A DNA stretch of 64,000 bases from Desulfuromonas sp. AOP6 (GTDB lineage: Bacteria > Desulfobacterota > Desulfuromonadia > Desulfuromonadales > SZUA-540). Below are positions 9,146-18,191 of this stretch, piece after piece. Numbering within the stretch: the first letter of the stretch is position 1; each line of letters opens with the position of its first letter. The notes beneath the pieces are model-generated. The model saw only the letters and a program-made list of their open reading frames with translations. It searched no databases and was not told the origin of the DNA. Location of the stretch: assembly GCF_009731355.2 (NCBI RefSeq), contig NZ_AP022810.1:1640001-1704000 (forward strand), in the 5' to 3' direction. A program made the position numbers and the translations under genes.

Positions 9146-9343
9146 ATGACGGATCGCCGAACAATTCGATGCCCGCGTTGCCGGCAGGAGACCCCGTGGC
9201 AGGATAATCCTTTCAGACCTTTCTGCTCACAGAAGTGCCAACTGGTCGACCTTGGCCGATGGGCCCAGGAAGAGTACAAGGTGCCCGGCCAGAAACTTAT
9301 GGAGCCGGACAATCTGCTTGAATTTCCGAACGATAACAACTGA
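9146..9343 (+). CDS. yacG: YacG-family zinc protein (DNA gyrase inhibitor type)
   Basis: 65 residues from the chosen start, with zinc ligands CPRC near the N terminus and CSQKC about 20 residues later, then the family sequence CQLVDLGRWAQEEYKVPG. E. coli YacG binds GyrB and inhibits gyrase. The start at 9146 has GGAGA nine bases upstream, while earlier in-frame ATGs (9074, 9131) would add residues that do not resemble the family. It sits 17 bases before queD and may be co-transcribed with it. Confidence 0.9.
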   Translation: MTDRRTIRCPRCRQETPWQDNPFRPFCSQKCQLVDLGRWAQEEYKVPGQKLMEPDNLLEFPNDNN

Positions 9344-9360
9344 TTCATAAGGGAGTATTT

Positions 9361-9732
9361 ATGTATCGCCTGACCATTTTCACTCATTTTTCCGCCGCCC
9401 ATAATCTTATGCATTATCAGGGGGATTGCGAAAATCTGCACGGACACAACTGGAAGGTTGAGGTGACTGTCGCGGCCAAAGAATTGGATAAGGCCGGACT
9501 GGGAATCGATTTCAAAATCCTGAAAAAGGAAACCAAAAAGGTATTGGGAACCCTCGACCACAAATATCTCAACGAATTGGCCCCGTTTATTAATCTGAGC
9601 CCTTCTTCGGAAAATATCTCCTGCTTCCTGTTCGAAGAGTTAGGCAAGGTTTTGAACAGCAACAATGTCCAGGTTGACAAGGTCACCGTCTGGGAATCCG
9701 ACAATGCCTGTGCTACATATTCCAAGGACTGA
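9361..9732 (+). CDS. queD: 6-carboxy-5,6,7,8-tetrahydropterin synthase
   Basis: 123 residues, the usual length. The zinc histidines are in FSAAHNL and CENLHGHNW, the catalytic cysteine precedes ENLHGH, and the later EYL-type region appears as DHKYLNEL. It converts dihydroneopterin triphosphate to carboxytetrahydropterin, the second step of queuosine/7-deazaguanine synthesis. GGGAG precedes the ATG. It overlaps queE by 29 bases, so the two pathway genes are translationally coupled. Confidence 0.95.
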   Translation: MYRLTIFTHFSAAHNLMHYQGDCENLHGHNWKVEVTVAAKELDKAGLGIDFKILKKETKKVLGTLDHKYLNELAPFINLSPSSENISCFLFEELGKVLNSNNVQVDKVTVWESDNACATYSKD

Positions 9733-10465
9733 AACCCCGCTGGTTGAACTGTTCAGCTCGATTCAGGGCGAGGGCATTCTCGTCGGCAAACGCCAGATTT
9801 TCGTTCGCTTTCCTGGCTGCAATCTCAATTGCGCCTATTGCGACACGGATTTTTCTTCTCCTGAATCCTGTCGAGGGGAAGAGGCGCCTGGCTCCGGGAT
9901 ATTCCGTAATCTTCCCAACCCCGTTTCCCTGGAAGTTCTAGCCGGTATTCTGTCGCATTGGGTCCAGCTGTTGCCCGGCGTTCACCACTCTATCAGCCTC
10001 ACGGGGGGCGAGCCTTTGCTGCACAGCGATGTACTCAGGGAATGGCTGCCGGTTCTGCGTGACATCTGTCCGCTTTTTCTTGAAACGAATGGCACCTTGC
10101 CCGCCAGTCTGCAACCACTGCTCCCCTTTATTGAATGGGTCTCTATGGATATCAAGCTGGCTTCCATGACGGGCGCTGAAACCCCGTGGGATCTCCATGG
10201 CGATTTCCTCGGGCTGATGGCCCATCACAAAGGTCAGGTGAAGGCCGTCGTTGGGGAGGAGACCCCTATGGAGGAGATCATGCAGGCCGCCCGTCTTGTA
10301 GAGGAATGCGCGCCGGCTCTGCCTTTGATCCTGCAGCCACGGACGGAAGAGGAACGAATTTCTCTGACGGGTCGGACGTTGCTCGACATGCAGGCCCGTG
10401 CTGCTCTTATCCATAGTGATGTGCGCATTATTCCCCAAACCCACCGCTTTATCTCTGTTCTGTAG
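9704..10465 (+). CDS. queE: 7-carboxy-7-deazaguanine synthase (radical SAM)
   Basis: About 253 residues. The radical-SAM cysteines are in CNLNCAYCDTDF (CX3CX2C), preceded by the family signature ELFSSIQGEGILVGKRQIFVR, and the SAM-binding GGE motif is in SLTGGEPLL. The enzyme contracts the pterin ring made by QueD into the 7-deazaguanine base. The start at 9704 lies inside the end of queD, and the family N terminus begins shortly after it. An earlier ATG at 9665 would only add out-of-frame queD sequence. QueC, QueF and tgt are not in this window. Confidence 0.94.
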   Translation: MPVLHIPRTETPLVELFSSIQGEGILVGKRQIFVRFPGCNLNCAYCDTDFSSPESCRGEEAPGSGIFRNLPNPVSLEVLAGILSHWVQLLPGVHHSISLTGGEPLLHSDVLREWLPVLRDICPLFLETNGTLPASLQPLLPFIEWVSMDIKLASMTGAETPWDLHGDFLGLMAHHKGQVKAVVGEETPMEEIMQAARLVEECAPALPLILQPRTEEERISLTGRTLLDMQARAALIHSDVRIIPQTHRFISVL

Positions 10466-10495
10466 TTTTCCGATTCCGGCCCAAGAAAGACGCGC

Positions 10496-11215
10496 ATGAT
10501 ACTCGAACAGATGACAATGAATGAGTTCGCCGAAGGTCTCCAAAAAACACGGACCGTTTTGATTCCTTTTGGTTCTACAGAAGAGCATGGCAGTCATTTG
10601 CCTCTGTCCACGGATACGTTACAGGCTTATGATGTCTGTTGTCGTCTTGCGCAAAGAAGAGCGCTCTTTGTCGCGCCTCCGGTCCACTATGGGGTCTGCC
10701 GCTCAACGGCCAACCACCCCGGCACGGTGAGCATCCGCACCTCGACGCTCAAAGCCCTTGCTATCGACATCGTCACATCTCTATACCGGCAGGGGCTGCG
10801 GTATTTCATCCTGCTTACGGGGCATGCCGGAGGAACGCACACCTCGGCCCTTATCGATGCAGGGGAGGAGTTGCTTGAACGGTTTGCCGATCTTGAAATA
10901 GCCGTACTTACCGAGTACATGCTGGCAGCCGGAGAAGGGCGAGAGATCATCGAGACACCTGATGATTCCCACGCCGGCGAAATAGAAACTTCACGCATGC
11001 TGCACTCATATCCGCATCTGGTTAAAGGGGAGGGCATACGTGAGTATCCGAGCTTTCCCACGGGCATTTTGGTGCGGAACAAGCAACGATACTGGCCTGG
11101 CGGGGTCTGGGGTGATCCGGGCAAAGCTTCGGCGGAAAAAGGGGCCAAAATTGAAAAGCTGGTGGTCGATGCCCTGGAACGGGTCGTCGATCTACTGGAA
11201 GATAAGGGACGATGA
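10496..11215 (+). CDS. Creatininase-family amidohydrolase
   Basis: 239 residues with the creatininase-fold metal sites: FGSTEEHGSHLPLSTDT (Glu, His and Asp ligands), NHPGT, and GHAGGT followed by a late DSHAGEIETS. The family includes creatininase, FAPy deformylase of archaeal riboflavin and F420 synthesis, and the mycofactocin peptidase MftE, so the substrate here is unknown. All cleave cyclic or linear amide bonds using two metals. It starts 30 bases after queE and could share its transcript. The following genes are on the other strand. Confidence 0.85.
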   Translation: MILEQMTMNEFAEGLQKTRTVLIPFGSTEEHGSHLPLSTDTLQAYDVCCRLAQRRALFVAPPVHYGVCRSTANHPGTVSIRTSTLKALAIDIVTSLYRQGLRYFILLTGHAGGTHTSALIDAGEELLERFADLEIAVLTEYMLAAGEGREIIETPDDSHAGEIETSRMLHSYPHLVKGEGIREYPSFPTGILVRNKQRYWPGGVWGDPGKASAEKGAKIEKLVVDALERVVDLLEDKGR

Positions 11216-11218
11216 GGG

Positions 11219-11413
11219 TTATTTCCCGATAGCGCTGTTCAGCTCTCTCACCAGGGTGTCTGTGTCAACTTGATGGACTTCGGCACCCGATTCGACGGAT
11301 TCTAGAGAAGCAATCTGACAGGTATGACAGTCCAGCCCGAAGCGTTTGAAAACCGCAAGTGTTTCAGGATATTCACGCAGTATTTGCTCGATGGTCATTT
11401 CCTTTGTGATCAT
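11219..11413 (-). CDS. DUF1858 domain protein, small
   Basis: 64 residues forming one DUF1858 helical domain: a leading MTIEQILREYPETLAVFKRFGLDC, a CHTC cysteine pair, and a C-terminal helix ending NSAIGK. The same domain occurs at the start of ScdA/RIC-type iron-sulfur repair proteins and as stand-alone small proteins in anaerobes. Its biochemical role is not established, though the paired cysteines suggest a metal or redox function. It is last in the rsmD-coaD direction and has a second copy at 28817-29020. Confidence 0.85.
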   Translation of the reverse strand: MITKEMTIEQILREYPETLAVFKRFGLDCHTCQIASLESVESGAEVHQVDTDTLVRELNSAIGK

Positions 11414-11439
11414 TCCGTCCCTTTCTGGGTACGCGCCCG

Positions 11440-11928
11440 TTACTTTTTGCTGAATTTTTCTTCAAGCGCCTGCTTGACTGCTGCTGGCACAAAGGTGTCG
11501 ATCGGTCCGTTGAGTGAGGCGACTTCCTTTACAATCGATGAACTCAGATAGCCATAGGGAACCGAAGTCATCATAAATAGGGTCTCGACTTCTTTCTGAA
11601 CGGTGTGATTCATCTGGGCAATCTGAAACTCATACTCAAAGTCGGAGACGGCGCGCAGTCCACGCAGAATAACTTTGGCTCCCCGGTTGATCGCGTAATC
11701 GACCAGCAACCCCTCGAACGTGTCTATCTCCAGCCGTGGATTATCACCTACTGTCTTCCGGATCATGTCGACACGCTCATTAATCGTAAAAAGGGCGTTT
11801 TTCTCCGAATTTCTGGCTACGGCGACAATGAGACGGTCGAAAACCTGTAGACCACGGGAGATAATATCAAGGTGGCCATTGGTGATCGGGTCGAAGGAGC
11901 CGGGATAAATAGCAATGGGATTTGGCAT
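11440..11928 (-). CDS. coaD: Phosphopantetheine adenylyltransferase
   Basis: 162 residues, the standard length. The nucleotidyltransferase motif is in YPGSFDPITNGHLDII, the second conserved block is GLRAVSDFEYEFQ, and the C-terminal phosphate-binding block is SSSIVKEVASL. It transfers AMP from ATP to 4'-phosphopantetheine, the fourth step of coenzyme A synthesis, in the cytoplasm. It follows rsmD by 12 bases, a common gene pairing in bacteria. Confidence 0.97.
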   Translation of the reverse strand: MPNPIAIYPGSFDPITNGHLDIISRGLQVFDRLIVAVARNSEKNALFTINERVDMIRKTVGDNPRLEIDTFEGLLVDYAINRGAKVILRGLRAVSDFEYEFQIAQMNHTVQKEVETLFMMTSVPYGYLSSSIVKEVASLNGPIDTFVPAAVKQALEEKFSKK

Positions 11929-11940
11929 GGCAATGGGACC

Positions 11941-12504
11941 TTATTCAGGCAGATGAGCAAAAAAGTAAATGGATGTTGCGCCATAGGTTCGTTCCTGAAC
12001 CTTGGATAAAGAGCCGAAATGTTCCGAGACTTCATCGGTTTTGGCGCCCTCAGCGCAAATAATACCCTGAGGAGATAAACAGTTCAATACGGACAGCCTC
12101 TCCATTGTACGATTGACAAGGTCTTGCCCATAGGGAGGATCAAGGAAAATCACATCGAAAGGCGCTGAATCAGCGAGCATGTCCAGGGCCTTGAAAACAT
12201 CCAGGTGAATCAGGCGGCTGCGGGATTTGAATCCGCAGGCTTGAAGGTTGTCTTGAATCACCTTCGCCGACTGCGCTCCCTGATCAATAAAAATGGCCCT
12301 GTCGGCGCCGCGGCTCAGCGCCTCAATTCCCATGGCGCCGCTACCGGCAAAAAGGTCAAGAACCGTCTTCCCCTGCCAGGACCCAAGGCGGCTGAACAGG
12401 CTACTGAAAACAGCTTCCCGAACCCGGTCTGGCGTTGGTCGGATGGTTCCTCCCGTGAAGGAGGCCAGTTTTTTTCCTCTTGCTGTTCCGCCTATTACGC
12501 GCAC
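11941..12504 (-). CDS. rsmD: 16S rRNA (guanine966-N2)-methyltransferase
   Basis: 187 residues starting at GTG (MRVIGGTARGKKL, the family N terminus). The SAM-binding glycine-rich loop is in LDLFAGSGAMGIEALSRGA, and the catalytic motif is FLDPPYG. It methylates G966 of 16S rRNA during 30S assembly. Rsm-CoaD operons are frequent. Nothing unusual. Confidence 0.95.
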   Translation of the reverse strand: MRVIGGTARGKKLASFTGGTIRPTPDRVREAVFSSLFSRLGSWQGKTVLDLFAGSGAMGIEALSRGADRAIFIDQGAQSAKVIQDNLQACGFKSRSRLIHLDVFKALDMLADSAPFDVIFLDPPYGQDLVNRTMERLSVLNCLSPQGIICAEGAKTDEVSEHFGSLSKVQERTYGATSIYFFAHLPE

Positions 12505-12683
12505 TTAAAAAATTCGCCTTTCCAAATGGAGCCTCTCCATAAGAGGTCAAAAACACCGTTCGATTTTCTAGCATGGGGCCGGACCGAGGTCAAGGCCAAT
12601 GATTCCCATCCCTTGACAACCCTGCTCGCGGGAGGGTTTAATGTCAACAGAAGTGTATTGTGAAATATTCCAAGGGTCTTCCT

Positions 12684-13820
12684 ATGAATAATGACAACCT
12701 GTTCGCTCCCTATGCAGCCCGAAGCACGGCCAGCCGTGGTCGCAAATACCAAGAGCCTTACAAGGATTCCAGACCTGTTTTTGAGCGGGACCGCGATCGT
12801 ATCATTCACTGCGCCGCTTTTCGTCGCCTTGAATACAAGACACAGGTTTTTGTTAACCACGAAGGGGATTATTACCGAACCCGTTTGACCCATTCTCTAG
12901 AGGTAGCCCAGATTGGCCGGGGCATCTCCCGCCGCCTGAACCTGAACGAAGATCTGGTGGAGGCACTGGCTCTCGCCCATGACCTTGGTCATACTCCTTT
13001 CGGGCATACGGGAGAAGTGGTGTTAAACCGGTTGATGGCTGACCATGGTGGTTTCGAACACAACAGGCAGTCCCTGCGCATTGTCGAACTGTTGGAAGAA
13101 AGATACCCCGGATTTGACGGCTTGAATCTGGCGTGGGAAACCCGCGAGGGCATCATCAAGCACTCGTCCCAGTACGATCACCCCGGACACCCAGAGGATG
13201 ACGATTACGAACCTGACAAACGACCGACTCTCGAGGCTCAGATTATCGATCTGGCCGATGAAATCGCCTACAATAATCACGATATCGACGACGGCCTCAA
13301 GGCCGGCTACATCACCCTTGAGGAGCTGGATTCCCTAGAGATCTGGCAGGACATGTCCGCTCTGGTTTCCCGTAAGTACCCCAGTCTTCGAGGAGAACGT
13401 CTTGCTTACCAGACGATCAGTCACCTGATTGGATATCTCATCGATGATCTGGTGCAGACAACCAATGAAAATATCAGGCACAATCATATCGGCAGCCTGG
13501 AGGCGGTACGTTCTCATCCGGATTATCTGGTCAGGCTCAGTGCGGAAACAGCTCGAAAGAACAAACAGCTCAAATCTTTCCTGTACCGCCAGTTGTACCG
13601 GCATTACAAGGTCGAACGCATGCGTATTAAAGCAGAGCGTTTTGTGTCACTGCTTTTTAGCAGCTACCAGGATAATCCTACGCTGCTGCCCCAAAAGTTG
13701 CAGCAGCGTTTCGATGAACATGGTAAGGAGAGGGTGATCTGCGACTATATCGCGGGGATGACGGACCGTTCGGCTCTCGATGAATACAAGCGCCTGTACG
13801 AACCCTACGAAAGGGTGTGA
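12684..13820 (+). CDS. dgt: Deoxyguanosinetriphosphate triphosphohydrolase-like protein
   Basis: 378 residues with the HD-domain metal ligands: RLTHSLEVAQIG (first His), ALAHDLGHTPFGHTGE (HD pair) and a later aspartate in DLADEIAYNNHDIDD. It belongs to the dGTPase family, which hydrolyses dNTPs to nucleosides and triphosphate, controlling the dNTP pool. Some members act on several dNTPs. The start at 12684 (MNNDNLF) is chosen over 12660 because AAGGG lies eight bases before it. Confidence 0.92.
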   Translation: MNNDNLFAPYAARSTASRGRKYQEPYKDSRPVFERDRDRIIHCAAFRRLEYKTQVFVNHEGDYYRTRLTHSLEVAQIGRGISRRLNLNEDLVEALALAHDLGHTPFGHTGEVVLNRLMADHGGFEHNRQSLRIVELLEERYPGFDGLNLAWETREGIIKHSSQYDHPGHPEDDDYEPDKRPTLEAQIIDLADEIAYNNHDIDDGLKAGYITLEELDSLEIWQDMSALVSRKYPSLRGERLAYQTISHLIGYLIDDLVQTTNENIRHNHIGSLEAVRSHPDYLVRLSAETARKNKQLKSFLYRQLYRHYKVERMRIKAERFVSLLFSSYQDNPTLLPQKLQQRFDEHGKERVICDYIAGMTDRSALDEYKRLYEPYERV

Positions 13821-13826
13821 AGCAGG

Positions 13827-14120
13827 TCAGGGGAGATTGATCTTCGCATCCTCGCTGCGGCGATAGAGAAGAATGGTTTTTCCCAGAATCTGGACGACGG
13901 CCGCTCCGCAGCGATTGGCCAGGATATCGGCGACTTCCTGGCGTGGAAGATCGCAACCTTCCTGGATTTTGATCTTGATCAGTTCATGACTGTTCAGAGC
14001 CTGGTCGATCGATGTGAGCAAGGTGTCGCTGATCTCACTTCTGCCGACCATGACAACGGGGTTGAGGTGATGCCCCAGGGAACGTAAATAACGAACTTGT
14101 TTTCCTTTTAAACTTTCCAT
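13827..14120 (-). CDS. yhbY: YhbY-family (CRM domain) RNA-binding protein
   Basis: 97 residues covering one CRM domain: LKGKQVRYLRSLGHHLNPVVMVGRSEIS at the N terminus, the middle HELIKIKIQEGC, and the C-terminal GKTILLYRRS with the G-x-x-G type loop. YhbY binds pre-50S ribosomal particles in E. coli and probably assists ribosome assembly. It is convergent with dgt, seven bases apart. Confidence 0.94.
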   Translation of the reverse strand: MESLKGKQVRYLRSLGHHLNPVVMVGRSEISDTLLTSIDQALNSHELIKIKIQEGCDLPRQEVADILANRCGAAVVQILGKTILLYRRSEDAKINLP

Positions 14121-14246
14121 CCTGCCTATCCTTGTTGGTTTTGATGTAAGTAAATAACGTGAAGAGCGGATTATATAGACCTATCAAGATCTTGAGAAGA
14201 AAAATCGTGTTTCAACTTCTTTCCTGCTTTCATTTAAGAGGTCTCC

Positions 14247-14888
14247 ATGCAGAATGAAGGAGTCATTAAATTCGACCTGGCCTTTGAGCCGGGAGCTTCT
14301 GTCGACAGGGAGTTCATCGGTAAAATCAACGCCTGGAGGCGTATTTTCTACCAGTTGCAGTTGATCGGGCAGCAACCTGAACGCTACGGCGGTTATGGTT
14401 TTGGCAATATCAGTCTACGCCTGCCACCCTATGACGCCCCGGCGCAACACCGCTCTTTTCTCATCAGCGGGACCCAGACGGGCCATCTGCCACATCTCGA
14501 TGGAAACCACTACACCCGGGTTATTGAGTACGATTGCAAAAAAAATCACGTTGTAGCAAAGGGCCCGGTTAAACCCTCCTCGGAAGCTTTGACGCACGCC
14601 ATGCTGTACGAGCTGGACGCGGGACTTCACTGTGTTATTCACGGCCATTCGCCGGACATCTGGGAAAACCGGTACCGCCTGAATCTGCCTGCGACTGACG
14701 AAGCGGCAGAATATGGCACGCCAGCCATGGCGGGAGAGGTGGCCCGACTTTATCAGGATGCCACTGTCCGTTCAGGCGGCATCATCGTCATGGGGGGGCA
14801 TGAAGACGGCGTTTTGTCTTTTGGACAAACCCTGGCTGAGGCCGGTTCTGTGCTGACCTGCACCCTGGCCAGGGCACTGGCATTGTAA
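14247..14888 (+). CDS. Class II aldolase/adducin-family protein
   Basis: 213 residues with the fold markers GGYGFGNISLRLP, KPSSEALTHAMLYE (catalytic-type Glu) and a zinc-binding HCVIHGHSP followed by a late HEDGVLSFG. The family includes fuculose-phosphate aldolase, ribulose-phosphate epimerase and methylthioribulose-phosphate dehydratase. The N-terminal half departs from the known sugar-phosphate aldolases, so the substrate is unassigned. A GAGG-type site precedes the ATG, and the gene ends three bases before the lipoprotein peptidase start. Confidence 0.82.
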   Translation: MQNEGVIKFDLAFEPGASVDREFIGKINAWRRIFYQLQLIGQQPERYGGYGFGNISLRLPPYDAPAQHRSFLISGTQTGHLPHLDGNHYTRVIEYDCKKNHVVAKGPVKPSSEALTHAMLYELDAGLHCVIHGHSPDIWENRYRLNLPATDEAAEYGTPAMAGEVARLYQDATVRSGGIIVMGGHEDGVLSFGQTLAEAGSVLTCTLARALAL

Positions 14889-14891
14889 ACC

Positions 14892-15986
14892 ATGGAAAAG
14901 CGTTCCTTCCTTATCCTTTTTCCTTTTGCCGCCGTGATTGTCATGCTGCTTACTTCGTGCACGGAAATCCCCTACATGGTTCATTGCGTCAAGGGTCACC
15001 TGCAACTTCTATCTAAACGCCAACCGGTCGAAAAAGTGCTTAAAGACCCTGATTGTTCCCCCCAATTAAAAAAACAGCTAGAGGTCAGTCAGCGCATTCG
15101 AGATTTTGCCAGCAATGAACTCTTTCTTCCGGAGAACGGCAGTTACCGCTCCTACGCCGATCTTGAGCGCCCCTATGCGGTCTGGAATATTGTCGCGGCG
15201 CCGGAGTTCTCGCTGATTCCCGTGCAATGGTGCTTTCCTTTTGCCGGCTGCGTTTCCTATCGAGGCTATTACTCCATTGAAAAAGCCGACCATTACGCTA
15301 GGAAACTCAAAGGGCAGGGCAAGGACGTTTACCTCTATGGTGTGGCAGCCTATTCAACCTTGAACTGGTTTGACGACCCGCTCCTTAACACCTTTTCCAA
15401 CGATCCCACTCCCGACTTGGCGGCTCTCATTTTTCATGAACTTTCCCATCAGCTCCTTTATGTCAAAGGAGATAGCGCGTTCAATGAAGCTTTTGCCAAA
15501 ACCGTGGAAAGGGAAGGGGTGCTGCGCTGGCTGGAAAAATATGCCACCGAAGAGGAGAAAACACTCCACTGGCACAGGTTACGGCGTGAAGAAGACTTTA
15601 TGGCTCTAATTGGGCAGACTCGGCAGGAGCTTGTTGGCCTCTATGCCGCTGATCTTTCCGATGAAGCCAAGCGACAACGCAAAAAGGAGTTACTTGAAAC
15701 CCTGCGTCACCGCTATGGCGAGCTAAAACGTTCCTGGGGTGACTACCCGGGATACGACCGCTGGTTCGAAAAAGACCTCAACAATGCCCGTTTTGTTTCT
15801 ATCGATACCTATCGGCGCTATGTGCCAGCCTTTGAAACTCTGTTGCGTCAAAGTGGAGGTGATTTGCGAAAATTCTACGCATTGAGCCGCTCAATAGCCG
15901 AACTTCCTCAGAAGGACAGGCATCTTCACATGGAGGCTCTGCTCGAAACCACGGAAGAGGGAAGATCGCTTGCCGCCGCGCCCTAG
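14892..15986 (+). CDS. Predicted lipoprotein aminopeptidase (COG4324/PF10023 type)
   Basis: 364 residues. A lipoprotein leader ends in LLTSC near residue 23. Family sequences include PVQWCFPFAGCVSYRGYY and a zinc-peptidase HELSHQLLY motif (HExxH). A polar helical C terminus of about 130 residues follows. Proteins of this family are annotated as aminopeptidases on weak evidence and would act in the periplasm, held to a membrane by lipid. It sits three bases after the aldolase-like gene and is likely co-transcribed with it, followed by a strong terminator. Confidence 0.85.
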   Translation: MEKRSFLILFPFAAVIVMLLTSCTEIPYMVHCVKGHLQLLSKRQPVEKVLKDPDCSPQLKKQLEVSQRIRDFASNELFLPENGSYRSYADLERPYAVWNIVAAPEFSLIPVQWCFPFAGCVSYRGYYSIEKADHYARKLKGQGKDVYLYGVAAYSTLNWFDDPLLNTFSNDPTPDLAALIFHELSHQLLYVKGDSAFNEAFAKTVEREGVLRWLEKYATEEEKTLHWHRLRREEDFMALIGQTRQELVGLYAADLSDEAKRQRKKELLETLRHRYGELKRSWGDYPGYDRWFEKDLNNARFVSIDTYRRYVPAFETLLRQSGGDLRKFYALSRSIAELPQKDRHLHMEALLETTEEGRSLAAAP

Positions 15987-16020
15987 ATGAGAGGTTCCTG
16001 AAAACCGTTGGTTCAAAAAA

Positions 16021-16054
16021 AAACGGCCCGTCAGATATTTCTGGCGGGCCGTTT
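16021..16054. terminator. Bidirectional terminator between peptidase and acyl-CoA synthetase genes
   Basis: Stem AAACGGCCCG paired with CGGGCCGTTT, extended by G-T pairs, with flanking A and T runs on either side. It lies between two convergent genes and can serve both. Confidence 0.85.
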
Positions 16055-16088
16055 GACTCTATGAGTTTATGAGTTCATCAAAATCGGA

Positions 16089-17954
16089 TTATTCTGTAGC
16101 CGCTATTTGAGCTTCCACTGCGAAGCGTTTGATTTTACGTGTTGTCGTCTTGGGGAACTCGTCTTCGCGCAAGGTAAACTTTTTCACCCTCTTGTAATCG
16201 GCCAGGCGTTTGCCTGACTCGAGAACCTCTGTCCGAATCAGTTTTTCAACCTGCTCTGTACTCATGGGAGATATGCCTTTTTCGCGGGCATAATTATCCA
16301 CCGCCTCCTGATCGGGAAAGATGCTGGCATGAATCTCTTCGGCGTTGGCATCTACCTTGTGTCCGTAGACCATGACTTCGGCGATGTAGGGACTTTGCAG
16401 AAGTTCGTTTTCCACCTCCTCGGGATAGACGTTTTTCCCGTTGGGGGTGACAATCAGATTTTTGACACGGCCACAGATGCTCAAATACCCGTTCTCGTCA
16501 ATCCTGCCAAGATCGCCGGTTGCATACCAGCCATCCTGTAAAACCTCGTCAGTGGCCGATGGGTTCTTGAAGTAGCCCTTCATTACGTTGGGCCCCCGAA
16601 CGACAATTTCTCCCACCCCTTCATCATTGGGCTGATGAATTTTCACATCAACTCCCTGCAATGGTAGCCCAACCGTTCCGATTTGTGTTTTTCCCGGCGA
16701 TTCAAGAGAAATGACGGGAGACGTTTCGGTTATGCCATAGCCCTGGTAGATTTGAATCCCCAGGTTTTTGAATCCCTGTGCAATGGTCGGATCGAGAGCG
16801 GCTCCTCCACTGACGAAAATGGTGTTGCCACCGAGGCGCGCTCGTACTTTGCTGGCGACGACATTTCGGGTTAAAGGCAGGCTGAAGAGTGTTTTTGAGA
16901 GTGGGTTGCCTTCGACCATCTTGATGATGCGGTCATAGAAAAGGCGATAGACGGCGGGAACCCCAAGGAAAAAGGTGGGTTTGACCTCCGAGAGATTTTC
17001 ACCAAGTTTTTTGAGGGACTCCGCGAAGGAGATCTTACCACCAACGGAGAGAGGCAACAGCACACCACAAACTTGTTCGAAAACATGATTGATCGGTAAA
17101 AAAGAGAGCGTGTGGATGGAGCTGTCAAGGGCAAAAGCAGTCTGCAGAGAAAGGATATTCGACACCATGTTGCCATGACTGAGCATTGCCCCCTTGGAGC
17201 GCCCGGTCGTACCGGACGTATACAGAATGACGGCGGTATCTTCAGCCTGGCGAGGCGAGGGCTCGGGAGGTGCGTCCACAAGCAGTTCATCAAAGGTGAG
17301 CAGTTTCCCTTTTTTGAGAAGGTGCTGCTTGATATGGCTCAGTGGCGAAAAAATATCAATTTTTGATGAGGGTTTATTCTCTTCAGCAGGAATGTTGGTC
17401 AGCGCCTGGTGGGCACGGTTGGCCAGCGCCTCAAGCGCAGCCTTCTTGTCACTGGGAAGATTAAACTCATCGGACAGTTTCCTCCATTCCTGCACAAGTG
17501 CGTCCACCGCTACCAGGACATCCCGGTTGGGCAGGAACTTGTCAGCGCTGGCATCGATGAGGACGATCTGCTCCAGGTGGGGAAGATCCAGTTTCAGGTC
17601 GAGAAGCATGTCAAGATACGTCTGGGAAGTGAAGATCAGCTTCGCCTCACAGTCGGATAGGATGTGCTTTAATTCGGAGGATTTCAGTTCTTTGTCTACT
17701 GGAACGGCGACCCCGCCAGCCTTGAGGATTCCCAGGTAAGAACAGACCCACTGAGGGGATGAAGGTGCCAGTAGCGCGGCATGAAAACCTGGTTTCATGC
17801 CGCTTTTCTGCAAACCTGAAGCTACCTGGTTACCAAAATCCAGGAACTGGGCATGGGTTGTTTCCTGCCAGGTTCCAGCCACCTTGTGACGCAGGGCGAC
17901 ATTTTTGAAATATTTTCGGCAACTGTAGTCGAGAAGAGAGTTGACTGTATCCAC
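16089..17954 (-). CDS. Long-chain acyl-CoA synthetase (AMP-forming ligase)
   Basis: About 621 residues, FadD-like. The AMP-binding motif is AVILYTSGTTGRSKGAMLSHGN, followed by GYGITETSPVIS and GWYATGDLGRIDENGYL, with the C-terminal hinge region containing the conserved lysine in DEFPKTTTRKIKR. It activates fatty acids with ATP and CoA. The start is set at GTG 17954, six bases after AAGGAG. The in-frame ATG at 18014 has no ribosome site and adds 20 atypical residues. The family is larger than FadD proper, so the chain length preference is not certain. It is divergent from lepA. Confidence 0.9.
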   Translation of the reverse strand: MDTVNSLLDYSCRKYFKNVALRHKVAGTWQETTHAQFLDFGNQVASGLQKSGMKPGFHAALLAPSSPQWVCSYLGILKAGGVAVPVDKELKSSELKHILSDCEAKLIFTSQTYLDMLLDLKLDLPHLEQIVLIDASADKFLPNRDVLVAVDALVQEWRKLSDEFNLPSDKKAALEALANRAHQALTNIPAEENKPSSKIDIFSPLSHIKQHLLKKGKLLTFDELLVDAPPEPSPRQAEDTAVILYTSGTTGRSKGAMLSHGNMVSNILSLQTAFALDSSIHTLSFLPINHVFEQVCGVLLPLSVGGKISFAESLKKLGENLSEVKPTFFLGVPAVYRLFYDRIIKMVEGNPLSKTLFSLPLTRNVVASKVRARLGGNTIFVSGGAALDPTIAQGFKNLGIQIYQGYGITETSPVISLESPGKTQIGTVGLPLQGVDVKIHQPNDEGVGEIVVRGPNVMKGYFKNPSATDEVLQDGWYATGDLGRIDENGYLSICGRVKNLIVTPNGKNVYPEEVENELLQSPYIAEVMVYGHKVDANAEEIHASIFPDQEAVDNYAREKGISPMSTEQVEKLIRTEVLESGKRLADYKRVKKFTLREDEFPKTTTRKIKRFAVEAQIAATE

Positions 17955-18191
17955 AAAAAACTCCTTTTTGTCGCGCCTATTGAAAGAAATTTCAGCATTT
18001 GCCGTGGTCTGCAAGGAATTAATCTTAGCGTTGACCCCTTGGATAAATCAAGGAAAAATCCGAACCTCCATAAGCCGGAACCCTGTTCAGACAGGAGGCC
18101 GCCTTGGGGGTTTTGTCCTTTACAAACATAGAAATATTCTATATTTTACGTGTTTGCGAAAAAGACAATCAAAGGACATCCCTGGACCCGT